This document shows, piece after piece, positions 14,210 to 21,331 of a stretch of 34,039 nucleotides of DNA. The notes under the pieces were generated by a model. It saw only the letters and a list, made by a program, of their open reading frames with translations, had not been told where the DNA came from and did not search any database. Source of the stretch: Pseudolactococcus chungangensis CAU 28 = DSM 22330 (GTDB taxonomy: Bacteria > Bacillota > Bacilli > Lactobacillales > Streptococcaceae). The position numbers were made by a program, and so were the translations under genes. Location: NCBI RefSeq assembly GCF_002441885.1, contig NZ_JXJT01000023.1, forward strand, positions 1 through 34,039, in the 5' to 3' direction. The first letter of the stretch is position 1, and every line of letters begins with the position of its first letter.

Positions 14210-14581
14210 TTGAATAAATACGAGAATGGATTAAGAATTCGTGAAGCAGTAATTGGTAAAGAGGCAAGTCAAATGGTAACAGATAGTCTAGCTGATATAG
14301 CACCTATCTTAAATCAAAAGACTTTATTAGCTTTTGATGAAGCAGAAGAACGACCAATATTGACTATGCAACAAAGAGAGATGATTACGATTACAAGTTT
14401 ATTAACACAAGGCGATACCTTAAATCAGATTAGGATTCATATTCAGGGAGCTTTAAATGTAGGTCTTAGCCAAGATGAAATTGTTGAAACATTTATTCAT
14501 TGCTTACCATATGTTGGTTTTCCGAGAGTGTTAAATGCTATCTCTGTGGCAAAAGACGTATTTAACAAAAATATGGTATGA
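14210..14581 (+). CDS. Carboxymuconolactone decarboxylase (AhpD-like fold) protein
   Basis: 123 residues matching the CMD family core: LTMQQREMITITSLL, then HIQGALNVGLSQDEIVETFI and HCLPYVGFPRVLNAI. The start is TTG, chosen because AAAGGAGG lies seven bases upstream and no ATG fits. There is a single Cys (in IHCLPYVG), so it lacks the CxxC of AhpD peroxidase partners; many such single-domain proteins are of unknown role, possibly handling small electrophiles. It is expressed from a MerR-type promoter, so it is probably inducible by the ligand of the divergent regulator. Confidence 0.85.
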   Translation: MNKYENGLRIREAVIGKEASQMVTDSLADIAPILNQKTLLAFDEAEERPILTMQQREMITITSLLTQGDTLNQIRIHIQGALNVGLSQDEIVETFIHCLPYVGFPRVLNAISVAKDVFNKNMV

Positions 14582-14635
14582 ATCTATCTGTTCCATATCA
14601 TAAAAATAAGCATGGATTCGAACAGTCCTTATAAA

Positions 14636-14663
14636 TTTAAACCTAGCTATAATCAGGTTTAAA
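14636..14663. repeat. Inverted repeat TTTAAACCT/AGGTTTAAA
   Basis: Nine-base perfect arms with a 10-nt loop, 55 bp after the CMD gene stop. There is no T-tract, so it is probably an RNA 3' stabiliser or a binding site, not an efficient terminator. Confidence 0.5.
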
Positions 14664-14698
14664 GCATTTATACTGATATATAAACCTATAACTATTCA

Positions 14699-14710
14699 TG
14701 CAGGGGCATA
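14699..14710 (+). other. Degenerate copy of the tRNA-Lys 3' end (old attachment site)
   Basis: TGCAGGGGCATA matches the tRNA 3' end TGCAGGGGGCATA apart from one missing G, and like the tRNA it is followed within a few bases by a terminator hairpin. With the integrase remnant beyond it, it suggests a past integration at this tRNA. Confidence 0.5.
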
Positions 14711-14714
14711 ATCA

Positions 14715-14750
14715 AAAAGGCTTTGTATCGCTGATACAGAGCCTTTTTTT
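14715..14750 (+). terminator. Strong hairpin terminator
   Basis: AAAGGCTTTGTATC and GATACAGAGCCTTT pair around GCT, followed by a T-rich run. It can end transcription of the CMD gene and, read on the other strand, of the old integrase. Confidence 0.8.
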
Positions 14751-14820
14751 ATTTTTTTGCCAAATTTTTGCCAAAACTACCCATAATTTTCTTGATTTCA
14801 TCATTGCCAGCGTTCGATTT

Positions 14821-14970
14821 CTATCTTAGAATGTGTCCGTAAGTCTCTTTGATTTGGGTACTGTTTTTATGTTCGACTTGTTTAACAATAACTTCAATGT
14901 CTATATCTTGGGTGAGTAAAGCACTAATATAGGTATGGTGGTTGAGATGACCATACGTCGAATAAACAGG
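14821..14970 (-). pseudogene. 3' remnant of a tyrosine integrase
   Basis: In minus-strand translation the stretch ends with HHTYISALLTQDIDIEVIVK, QVEHKNSTQIKETYGHILR and a stop. This is the C-terminal end of a phage-type integrase: the HxxRHTYISALL box (here decayed to HLNHHTYISALL, without the Arg), the position of the second His box and the catalytic Tyr in TYGHIL. Upstream the frame closes at about 14971, so at least 250 residues are missing. It belongs to an earlier element at the tRNA-Lys site, unrelated to the intact integrase at 11965-13149. Confidence 0.75.
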
Positions 14971-15170
14971 CTATTTATCCGATTTTATTAGGTTTTCGAT
15001 AGTCTTTACTTCTGTTAGTAAGTGAATGAGTTAAGATAACTGTGAGGTTATTTTTTTACTTTTATTAAAAATATATTTAAAAAAATTTAATAAAATGTTA
15101 TAATAAAGTCAACAAATATGACAAGAGATAATGTTATGTTTTTTGCATTTCATATAGATAGGAGTAGTAT

Positions 15171-16046
15171 GTGATAAAAAAATTGATTGATGAAAAAATT
15201 AACTTCGATGTAGGTGCTTTTTTTAAAGAGATAAGGCGTACTCGGGGTTACACACAAAAAGATGCTGGTGGTGATTATATTTCTAAATCTCAGTTATCAC
15301 GATTTGAAAATGGTGAGACAATCTTGACGGTTGAAAAACTTTATTACGCCATTACACAAATATCTATGACACCAAATGAATTTTTCAATGCGTTTAATGA
15401 TTATAAACTTGATAGGATGCAAGAGCTTTATCGCACACTAGACAATATTCAACTCTCATTAAAAGATGGGATTGAAAAATCGAAAACTTTAATTATTAAA
15501 AAGCCCAAAGATAAATTTGAACGTTTATCAAATGTTATGATAAAAAGTGTCTTGCAAGATATCACAGGTAAAAAGTATGTATCAGAAGAAGAATATCTGT
15601 TAGTGGGAGACTATCTTAGTGCAATTGACTATTGGTCGGAATTTGAGATGAAGTTACTATATTACACTTGTTTGATTTTAGACGAGGGAGATATTCGTTG
15701 GTTTTGGGAAATGATAACTGATAGGGCGCATCATTTTAACAAAGGAAATAATCAGAGATTATTCTTAGCAACATTGCTAAATAGTTATGAAACAACAGTC
15801 TTAGATCGTCAAAATATGGAGAATGCAGCTTTATTTAGGGAAGATCTTGAAAAATTCATTGTAAAAAAAGAACCAACGATGTTGATTATTTTTACTATCG
15901 TGACTTATTTTCACGATTATTTGCTCGAAAAGACATCAAAAAATCATCAGAAGATAGAAGAATATTTGACTGCTGCTGAGGTGGTTGGTGCCAAAGATAT
16001 GGCAGATTATTACCGCAATCGTTTAGTTGCATTAGAGAGAAAGTAA
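15171..16046 (+). CDS. Rgg-family peptide-pheromone-responsive regulator
   Basis: 291 residues, the standard Rgg/MutR/GadR length. An N-terminal XRE helix-turn-helix (residues 13-65: FFKEIRRTRGYTQKD, then SKSQLSRFENGETILTVEKL) is followed by an all-helical TPR-like domain that in Rgg proteins binds short hydrophobic peptides (SHPs) imported by the oligopeptide permease. The start is GTG with AGGAG six bases upstream. A convergent 22-codon peptide gene overlaps its 3' end by 15 bp. Three promoters further downstream share a 16-bp box and are its likely targets. It could activate or repress them; the box location just upstream of the -35 favours activation. Confidence 0.88.
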   Translation: MIKKLIDEKINFDVGAFFKEIRRTRGYTQKDAGGDYISKSQLSRFENGETILTVEKLYYAITQISMTPNEFFNAFNDYKLDRMQELYRTLDNIQLSLKDGIEKSKTLIIKKPKDKFERLSNVMIKSVLQDITGKKYVSEEEYLLVGDYLSAIDYWSEFEMKLLYYTCLILDEGDIRWFWEMITDRAHHFNKGNNQRLFLATLLNSYETTVLDRQNMENAALFREDLEKFIVKKEPTMLIIFTIVTYFHDYLLEKTSKNHQKIEEYLTAAEVVGAKDMADYYRNRLVALERK

Positions 16047-16100
16047 AATCCAGAATGCGAATAAATTTCTGAGTAGTTTGTTGAATGTTCTGACTTTCAT
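16032..16100 (-). CDS. Putative SHP pheromone precursor (22 codons)
   Basis: A short gene starting MKVRTFNKLL and ending FAFWILLSL: a basic N-terminus followed by a hydrophobic C-terminus, the build of SHP precursors whose last 8-10 residues become the pheromone. GGAGG lies seven bases before the ATG. The stop lies inside the end of the rgg gene, giving a convergent 15-bp overlap, one of the known shp/rgg arrangements. It has its own promoter with the shared 16-bp box. The usual acidic residue and IIVGG ending of SHP2/SHP3 are missing; the Trp-Leu-rich end is closer in feel to the leaderless RopB peptide. Identity is inferred from layout and composition. Confidence 0.72.
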   Translation of the reverse strand: MKVRTFNKLLRNLFAFWILLSL

Positions 16101-16128
16101 TGTGAAACCTCCGTAAGTTTATAGATTA

Positions 16129-16173
16129 ATTTTATCTTTAAAAAGTGCAAATTTAAAAAAGTTGTATATCTGC
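16129..16173 (-). promoter_or_regulatory. Promoter P1 (pheromone gene) with Rgg-type box
   Basis: Read on the minus strand: box GCAGATATACAACTTT (16158-16173), one base, TTAAAT (16151-16156), 16-bp spacer, TAAAAT (16129-16134). The start point would be about 22 nt before the ATG at 16100. Architecture is the same as P2 and P3, with two mismatches in the box. Confidence 0.7.
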
Positions 16174-16244
16174 GTACTGAATTTTAGTTAAGCAGGTGTA
16201 TGATATTTTCATATGTTGTACACTTTCTATTTATTATAGTACGT

Positions 16245-16273
16245 AAAAAAGAGCATAATTTTTGTCATGCTCT
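16245..16273 (-). terminator. Terminator of the 24-codon microprotein gene
   Basis: In minus-strand RNA AGAGCAT and ATGCTCT pair around a 10-nt loop and are followed by a run of T. It isolates the microprotein transcript from the pheromone gene. Confidence 0.8.
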
Positions 16274-16315
16274 CCCATTATTTTCTAGGGTAGTGATATG
16301 AAATCATTATTTTTA

Positions 16316-16390
16316 TTAACGTGTTCCAACGTAGTAGATTACACCAGCGATAATGAGTTTTCCAACAAAAATTCCTCCAGCCAAAAGCAT
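16316..16390 (-). CDS. 24-residue hydrophobic microprotein, target of the Rgg-type promoter P2
   Basis: Begins MLLAGGIFVGKLIIAG and ends VIYYVGTR: one continuous hydrophobic stretch rich in Gly (GGxxxG, GKLIIAG) with Lys and Arg as the only charges. It could span the membrane once or act as a small membrane-active peptide. AAAGGAG lies eight bases before the ATG, a box-containing promoter (P2) lies upstream and a good terminator follows, so it is a complete transcription unit. It is divergent from an ABC transporter under the mirror-image promoter. It may be a bacteriocin-like peptide, a second signal or a stress peptide; no family is recognised. Confidence 0.7.
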   Translation of the reverse strand: MLLAGGIFVGKLIIAGVIYYVGTR

Positions 16391-16422
16391 AATACTTTCT
16401 CCTTTCCTTGTGTAATTAGCTT

Positions 16423-16445
16423 GTAAATTGTTCGAACTAATTTAC
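16423..16445 (-). other. Leader hairpin of the microprotein mRNA
   Basis: GTAAATT and AATTTAC arms flank GTTCGAAC, an 8-base palindrome. It lies at the predicted 5' end of the P2 transcript and would form a stem-loop there, possibly protecting the short mRNA, or it is a further protein site. Confidence 0.45.
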
Positions 16446-16451
16446 GAATAT

Positions 16452-16496
16452 ATTTTATCATGGAAAAAAGACACTGTAATAAAGTTGCATATATGC
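16452..16496 (-). promoter_or_regulatory. Promoter P2 (microprotein gene) with Rgg-type box
   Basis: Minus strand: box GCATATATGCAACTTT (16481-16496), one base, TTACAG (16474-16479), 16-bp spacer, TAAAAT (16452-16457). The box is one arm of a perfect 16-bp inverted repeat whose other arm serves P3. Confidence 0.75.
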
Positions 16497-16506
16497 GGAT
16501 AAGTAA

Positions 16507-16551
16507 GCATATATGCAACTTTGTTAAATGGTTGTTTTTTTACGTTAAAAT
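16507..16551 (+). promoter_or_regulatory. Promoter P3 (ABC transporter) with Rgg-type box
   Basis: Plus strand: box GCATATATGCAACTTT (16507-16522), one base, TTAAAT (16524-16529), 16-bp spacer, TAAAAT (16546-16551). Together with P2 it makes a symmetric divergent promoter: two identical 16-bp arms separated by 10 bp, each one base from a -35. Confidence 0.75.
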
Positions 16552-16676
16552 ATACATCTGATAGGGGAATTAGAATGAAATTCCGTTAAAAAATGATTTT
16601 CAAATCAGCATACCCATTCACGAAATATGTATAGATAAAATTTTATAAAGAAAATCGAGGTTTTAAAATTAGTAAA

Positions 16677-17504
16677 ATGATTGAATTGAAACACATAACT
16701 AAAACATTCAATGGTAAAAAAGCGCTATCTGATATTAGTTTTTCCGTATCTGAGGGAGAAATATTTGGTTTTCTTGGACCGTCAGGTTCAGGAAAAACAA
16801 CGACCATTAACATTTTAACTGGGCAGTTGGTTCAGGATAGTGGGCGGGCCTTTATTTTAGGTAAAAATTCAAAGGATATTTCTGCTGCTGATCTTTTAAA
16901 TATTGGGTTCATGAGTGATACCGTTGGCTTTTATGAAAAAATGTCACTCTATAAAAATCTAGAATTTTTTGCTAAATTTCATCATGTTTCAACTGAGATG
17001 CTTGACGATTTGCTAAGAGCATTAGATTTATTCCAGGATAAAGACAAGAAAGCTGAGAATTTATCAACAGGTATGAAACAAAGATTATTCTTAATTCGTG
17101 CCATTTTACATACGCCGAAAATTTTATTTTTAGATGAGCCGACTTCTGGATTAGACCCGACGTTATCAAAAAAAGTTCATGATATTTTATTTGCCTTAAA
17201 AGAAAAGGGAGTTACGATATTTTTAACAACACACGATATGAATGAAGCAACTAAACTATGTGATAATATTGCATTGTTATATCAGGGCAACATTATTGAA
17301 TATGGTGCGCCACTATCTATCATTGACAAATATAGTGACGAAAATAAAGTTGTGATTAGATTTCAAAATGGTAAAGAAATAACCGTTTCTAAAGAGGAAG
17401 TCGGTAATTATCTCGGACAATATGTTGTTAGTATACATACCATGGAATCATCTTTAGAATCTATTTTTGTACAATTAACAGGAAAGGAATTTAAAAATGA
17501 ATAG
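16677..17504 (+). CDS. ABC transporter ATP-binding protein
   Basis: 275 residues. Walker A GPSGSGKTT (residues 34-42), signature LSTGMKQRL, Walker B ILFLDEPTSGLDP and the H-loop TTHD are intact; a short C-terminal domain (residues 215-275) is typical of drug and bacteriocin export or immunity ATPases of the DrrA/CcmA-like class. The permease gene overlaps its end by eight bases. GAGG is 16 bases before the ATG, far for the annotated start; translation might begin at a nonstandard codon three codons earlier. The gene is controlled by P3 with a 119-nt leader. It likely exports or gives immunity to a peptide, perhaps the divergent microprotein. Confidence 0.9.
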   Translation: MIELKHITKTFNGKKALSDISFSVSEGEIFGFLGPSGSGKTTTINILTGQLVQDSGRAFILGKNSKDISAADLLNIGFMSDTVGFYEKMSLYKNLEFFAKFHHVSTEMLDDLLRALDLFQDKDKKAENLSTGMKQRLFLIRAILHTPKILFLDEPTSGLDPTLSKKVHDILFALKEKGVTIFLTTHDMNEATKLCDNIALLYQGNIIEYGAPLSIIDKYSDENKVVIRFQNGKEITVSKEEVGNYLGQYVVSIHTMESSLESIFVQLTGKEFKNE

Positions 17505-18207
17505 AACAAACAGATTAAAAAGTGTATTTTGGTTAAGGAGGCAATACTTAAAGAGTAATCATGCTTTACTATATATGTGTGTTGGGACGCCTATTGGAGA
17601 TTTTGCCCTCCTGTCCCTTATCCCTAAATTTCATGGCAATATATTTTTTTTAAGCACTGCTTTAAACTTTGTGTATAGTATGACAGCGGGGGCTTTCGTT
17701 TCAATGATGATAGGAGAAGAGAAGGAAAAGAAAAATTTACGGACATTGATACTAAGTGGTGTGAAAATGTATGAATATATCTTATCTATCGTCATTTTTC
17801 CTTTTTTATTTTCTGTTTCGGCATTTGCTTATTTCCCCTCATTTTTTGGTGTAGCGATACCAAGTTGGCCAATTTATCTTATCATTGCCATTTCAACCTC
17901 TCTCATTTTTATTCTCATCAACTTATCTATTGGTTTATTTGCTAAAAGCCAAATGCACGCATCCTTATTTAGTTTTGGCGCTGTGATGGTAGCGAATGTT
18001 TTACCTATTTTAGCAGATCTTTCAAATACCAAACTAGTCAAATATATCGTGGATTGGTCGTTTATTGGTGCTAATACAGAGTATTTTATCAAATTAGAAC
18101 AATTCAGAATAACAGATAATAGTATACTAGCTATGTTGTTATGGATTGTGGGTTTATTGATTTTAACTAAGTTTGCTTTTGCATGGAATAGAAAAGAGCA
18201 TGTTTGA
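17497..18207 (+). CDS. ABC-2 type permease
   Basis: 236 residues with about six hydrophobic segments (near 45-65, 90-115 loop then 97-120, 125-150, 160-175, 210-230). The cytoplasmic motif EEKEKKNLRTLILSGV after the second segment is typical of ABC-2 permeases of the bacteriocin-immunity and antibiotic-export type. It overlaps the ATPase gene by eight bases and forms its membrane partner. The next gene has its own region of 170 bp, so the transporter operon probably ends here, although no strong terminator was seen. Confidence 0.85.
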   Translation: MNRTNRLKSVFWLRRQYLKSNHALLYMCVGTPIGDFALLSLIPKFHGNIFFLSTALNFVYSMTAGAFVSMMIGEEKEKKNLRTLILSGVKMYEYILSIVIFPFLFSVSAFAYFPSFFGVAIPSWPIYLIIAISTSLIFILINLSIGLFAKSQMHASLFSFGAVMVANVLPILADLSNTKLVKYIVDWSFIGANTEYFIKLEQFRITDNSILAMLLWIVGLLILTKFAFAWNRKEHV

Positions 18208-18376
18208 TTGAGAGTCATTGAATAAGTTGAGGTAATCTGACATGTCTGAAAAAGTCATCACGTGTTTTTATTGACAGAATATTGCGAAGATGATAAAAAA
18301 GGGGTATAATTGAATAAAAATGTGAAGGGCATGTCGCAGTGTTGTGCTTTTTTTCATATGAAAATGGGGTAAGTTA

Positions 18377-19552
18377 ATGGACGTGTCTAATCTTTTTAAT
18401 TCGAATTTGGATAAAATCAAAATTTCGGCGATTCGTCGTTTTGACCAGGAGGTGTCAAAGATTCCTGGTATGTTGAAATTAACGTTGGGTGAACCAGATT
18501 TTAATACGCCTGAGCATGTTGAAGCAGCAGCTGTGGCTGCTGTTCGCGCGCATGAGAGTCATTATACTGGGATGTCAGGCTTGCTTGCTTTACGTGAGGC
18601 GGCGAGTCAGTTTGTTGCTGAAAAATATGATTTACAGTTCGATCCAGAATCAGAAATTTTGGTGACGGTTGGTGCGACGGAGGCGATTTCTGCTAGTCTC
18701 ATGTCTATCTTAGTAGCAGGTGATAAGGTGTTGACGCCTGCGCCTTTGTATCCTGGTTATGAGCCTTTGATTCAGCTTGCGGGTGCGGAGATGGTTGAGA
18801 TTGATACGACGACTAATGGCTTTGTCTTGACACCAGAGATGCTAGAGGCAGCTCTAATCGCTAATCCTGAAACGAAGGCTGTGATTTTGAACTACCCGTC
18901 AAATCCAACGGGTGTGACTTATAATCGTTCGGAAATTAAGGCTTTAGCTGAGGTGATTAAGAGGTATCCTGTTTTTGTCATTTCGGACGAAATCTATTCT
19001 GAGTTGAATTATACGGATGAAAAACACGTGTCAATTGCTGAATTTGCACGTGAGCAGACGATTGTGCTAAATGGTCTGTCTAAATCTCATGCCATGACGG
19101 GATATCGGATTGGTTTCATTTTCGCGGATGCGATTTTGACCAGCCAGATCATTAAAACGCATCAGTATTTTGTGACGGCAGCAACGACGGTTTCACAGTT
19201 TGCGGCGATTGAGGCTTTGACCAATGGTAAAGATGATGCAGCAGCGATGAAAAAAGAGTATGTGGTTAGGCGAGATTATATCATCTCACAGATGACACCG
19301 CTTGGCTTTGAGATTGCGAAACCAGATGGGGCATTTTATATTTTTGCTAAAATTCCTGCAGATTTAGAACAAAATTCTTTTGATTTCTTGATTGATTTTG
19401 CTAATGAAAAGCAAGTGGCTTTTATTCCCGGGTCAGCTTTTGGCAAATATGGTGAAGGCTACATTCGTTTGAGTTATGCAGCGAGTATGACGGTGATTAC
19501 AGAAGCCATGGCACGCTTGACGGCATACGTGACTGAAAAGCGTGAGTTATAA
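18377..19552 (+). CDS. araT: Aromatic aminotransferase (class I/II, PLP)
   Basis: 391 residues of aminotransferase fold type I. Seen: NYPSNPTG (172-179), SDEIY (203-207), the Schiff-base lysine K236 in GLSKSHAMTGYRIGF, and Y123/PGY substrate-side residues. It transfers amino groups between aromatic (and probably other hydrophobic) amino acids and 2-oxo acids, a first step in aroma formation by lactococci. In Lactococcus lactis araT precedes recO, as here, which supports the symbol; the enzyme's substrate range cannot be read from the sequence. A rho-independent terminator follows. Confidence 0.82.
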   Translation: MDVSNLFNSNLDKIKISAIRRFDQEVSKIPGMLKLTLGEPDFNTPEHVEAAAVAAVRAHESHYTGMSGLLALREAASQFVAEKYDLQFDPESEILVTVGATEAISASLMSILVAGDKVLTPAPLYPGYEPLIQLAGAEMVEIDTTTNGFVLTPEMLEAALIANPETKAVILNYPSNPTGVTYNRSEIKALAEVIKRYPVFVISDEIYSELNYTDEKHVSIAEFAREQTIVLNGLSKSHAMTGYRIGFIFADAILTSQIIKTHQYFVTAATTVSQFAAIEALTNGKDDAAAMKKEYVVRRDYIISQMTPLGFEIAKPDGAFYIFAKIPADLEQNSFDFLIDFANEKQVAFIPGSAFGKYGEGYIRLSYAASMTVITEAMARLTAYVTEKREL

Positions 19553-19607
19553 TCTACTCATCTTTTATCAAATGAACCTGTGCTTGCTTAATTTCCAGCA
19601 AACATTG

Positions 19608-19635
19608 AAATTCCCCAATTTTGGGGAATTTTTTT
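19608..19635 (+). terminator. Terminator after the aminotransferase gene
   Basis: AAATTCCCC and GGGGAATTT pair around AATTTT, followed by seven or more T. Confidence 0.9.
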
Positions 19636-19701
19636 ATTGGGTCTGAGTTTTTAGAGATGCCCAATTTTTTGTTATAATGAGGTGGAGAGGTTCTAAGGGA
19701 T

Positions 19702-20457
19702 ATGAAAAACGTTGAAACGCGCGGTTTAGTGCTGTTTAGTCGGCATTACCGTGAGCAAGATAAATTAGTTAAGATTTTTACGGAGCGTTTTGGCAAGCGG
19801 ATGTTTTTTGTGAAAAATGCTGGGAAGTCGAGGTTTGCGAGTAGTCTTCAGAATTTTACGCAACTTGAGTTGCTGGGGACGATTAATGATGATGGTTTGA
19901 GTTTTATTTCTGATATTAGCGAGGCTAGGCCTTATCAGTTTATCAATGCAGATATTTTTGCTCAGGCTTATGCGAGTTATCTGGTTGGTTTGGCGGATGT
20001 CGCTCTTCCGGATAATCATTATGATGCGCCGCTTTATGGTTTTTTGATGAAGTCGCTTGATTTGATTGAAGAAAAGATTGATATGCTGGTGGTGACTTAT
20101 ATTTTTGAGTTGCAGGTTATGTCGCGTTTTGGTGCGCAGTTAGATTTTGGGCAGTGTGTTTTTTGTCATCGTAAGGACTTGCCAATGGATTTTTCTTATA
20201 AATTTAATGGTTGTCTCTGTCGAAATCATTTTGATGCGGATATGAGGCGTTCACATTTGGACCCTAATGTGATTTTTTTGTGTCATTCTTTTATGGCAAT
20301 GGACTTAGACAAGCTACCGAGTATTAATCTGTCTGATGACATGAAAAAGAAAATTCGAGTCTTTATTGATGCACTTTATGACCATTATATTGGTGTCCAG
20401 ATTAAGGCTAAGAAATTTATTGATGGTTTGGATGGCTGGGCTGATATTATGAAATAA
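19702..20457 (+). CDS. recO: DNA repair protein RecO
   Basis: 251 residues. The N-terminal OB-fold (1-80; ETRGLVLFSRHYREQDKLVKI region) and a C-terminal helical domain with a zinc site (C152, C155, C171, C173) are as in RecO. The protein loads RecA on SSB-coated DNA with RecR in the RecFOR pathway. TATAAT at 19673-19678 provides a promoter between the terminator and the gene. In many lactococci recO is followed directly by plsX and acpP; here those lie 7 kb away, so the cluster is split by other genes. Confidence 0.93.
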   Translation: MKNVETRGLVLFSRHYREQDKLVKIFTERFGKRMFFVKNAGKSRFASSLQNFTQLELLGTINDDGLSFISDISEARPYQFINADIFAQAYASYLVGLADVALPDNHYDAPLYGFLMKSLDLIEEKIDMLVVTYIFELQVMSRFGAQLDFGQCVFCHRKDLPMDFSYKFNGCLCRNHFDADMRRSHLDPNVIFLCHSFMAMDLDKLPSINLSDDMKKKIRVFIDALYDHYIGVQIKAKKFIDGLDGWADIMK

Positions 20458-20464
20458 CAATAAA

Positions 20465-20489
20465 AAATAAGCTTATCATAGCTTATTTT
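20465..20489. terminator. Bidirectional terminator between recO and the phosphodiesterase gene
   Basis: AAAATAAGC and GCTTATTTT pair around TTATCATA with A and T runs on both sides. It overlaps the last codons of the leftward gene. Confidence 0.8.
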
Positions 20490-21331
20490 TTTGTATTATA
20501 GCGTTTTTTGATCTCAACTGCGAGGGCTGGATAGTCAGTCATAAAGCCTGCTAAATGATGATTAAAGGCAAAGTACATGTCAACATCATTATTTAAGGTC
20601 CAAGGTCGCAAGGGTTTGGTGAGTTGTTTTAAGTGATTTGAATTTTTTTGTAGCCAATCCAACCGAGGGTGTAGGTGGGTGATATAATCCGTCTGCAAAC
20701 CTAGCTTAATTTTCTGTTCTAAGGTTGACATGAGGAGGCATAAATCTACACCTGGCTCAAGCTCAGACAGATGTTGGAGCGATTCGAGGTTAAAGGAGCA
20801 GTAGATATGAGAAAAAGGATAGTGACGTGAGGTGAGTAAGTCACTGGTCATTTTTTCAATGCCGATATACTGAAATTTATCCGTCTTGATTTCGACATTA
20901 AGCACGCCTGTGAACTGCATCTGAATCAGTAAGTCTAGTACTTCAGATAATAAAGGAATTTTTTCAGTTACATAGTCTTTATCAAACCAAGCCCCCGCAG
21001 AATAGTTGCGGATTTCTGAAAATGTTAGGTTACGAACGAGTCCAGTACCATTTGTGGTACGGTCAATGGATTCATCATGAATGACAACGAGTTGATCATC
21101 CTTGGTTAAATGGACATCAAGCTCAATACCATCAGCGCCTACCCTGATGGCTTCAGCAAAAGCTGCTAGGGTATTTTCAGGTCGATTGGACTTGCTGCCA
21201 CGGTGGGCAAAAATCTGCGTTTCGACAGGATCCTGATGGCGCAGATGATAGACGCTGGCTTGAAATCTAGCCCGTCGTGACTTAAAGTAATCACGGTTTC
21301 TGTGAAAGCATTTTTTAATTCCCGTAAACAT
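20483..21331 (-). CDS. Glycerophosphodiester phosphodiesterase family protein
   Basis: 282 residues. GDPD signatures: AHRGSKSNRPENTLAAF near residue 42, GADGIELDVHLTKDDQLVVI followed by HDESIDRTTNGTG, and EIKT. These hold the catalytic His pair and the Glu/Asp/Glu metal ligands. It hydrolyses glycerophosphodiesters from lipids or teichoic acid to glycerol-3-phosphate. No signal peptide was seen, so it is probably cytoplasmic. The start at 21331 is supported by AGGAG seven bases upstream; the longer frame runs into the neighbouring gene. It overlaps the HD gene by 17 bp and belongs to the trpS operon. Confidence 0.87.
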   Translation of the reverse strand: MFTGIKKCFHRNRDYFKSRRARFQASVYHLRHQDPVETQIFAHRGSKSNRPENTLAAFAEAIRVGADGIELDVHLTKDDQLVVIHDESIDRTTNGTGLVRNLTFSEIRNYSAGAWFDKDYVTEKIPLLSEVLDLLIQMQFTGVLNVEIKTDKFQYIGIEKMTSDLLTSRHYPFSHIYCSFNLESLQHLSELEPGVDLCLLMSTLEQKIKLGLQTDYITHLHPRLDWLQKNSNHLKQLTKPLRPWTLNNDVDMYFAFNHHLAGFMTDYPALAVEIKKRYNTKK

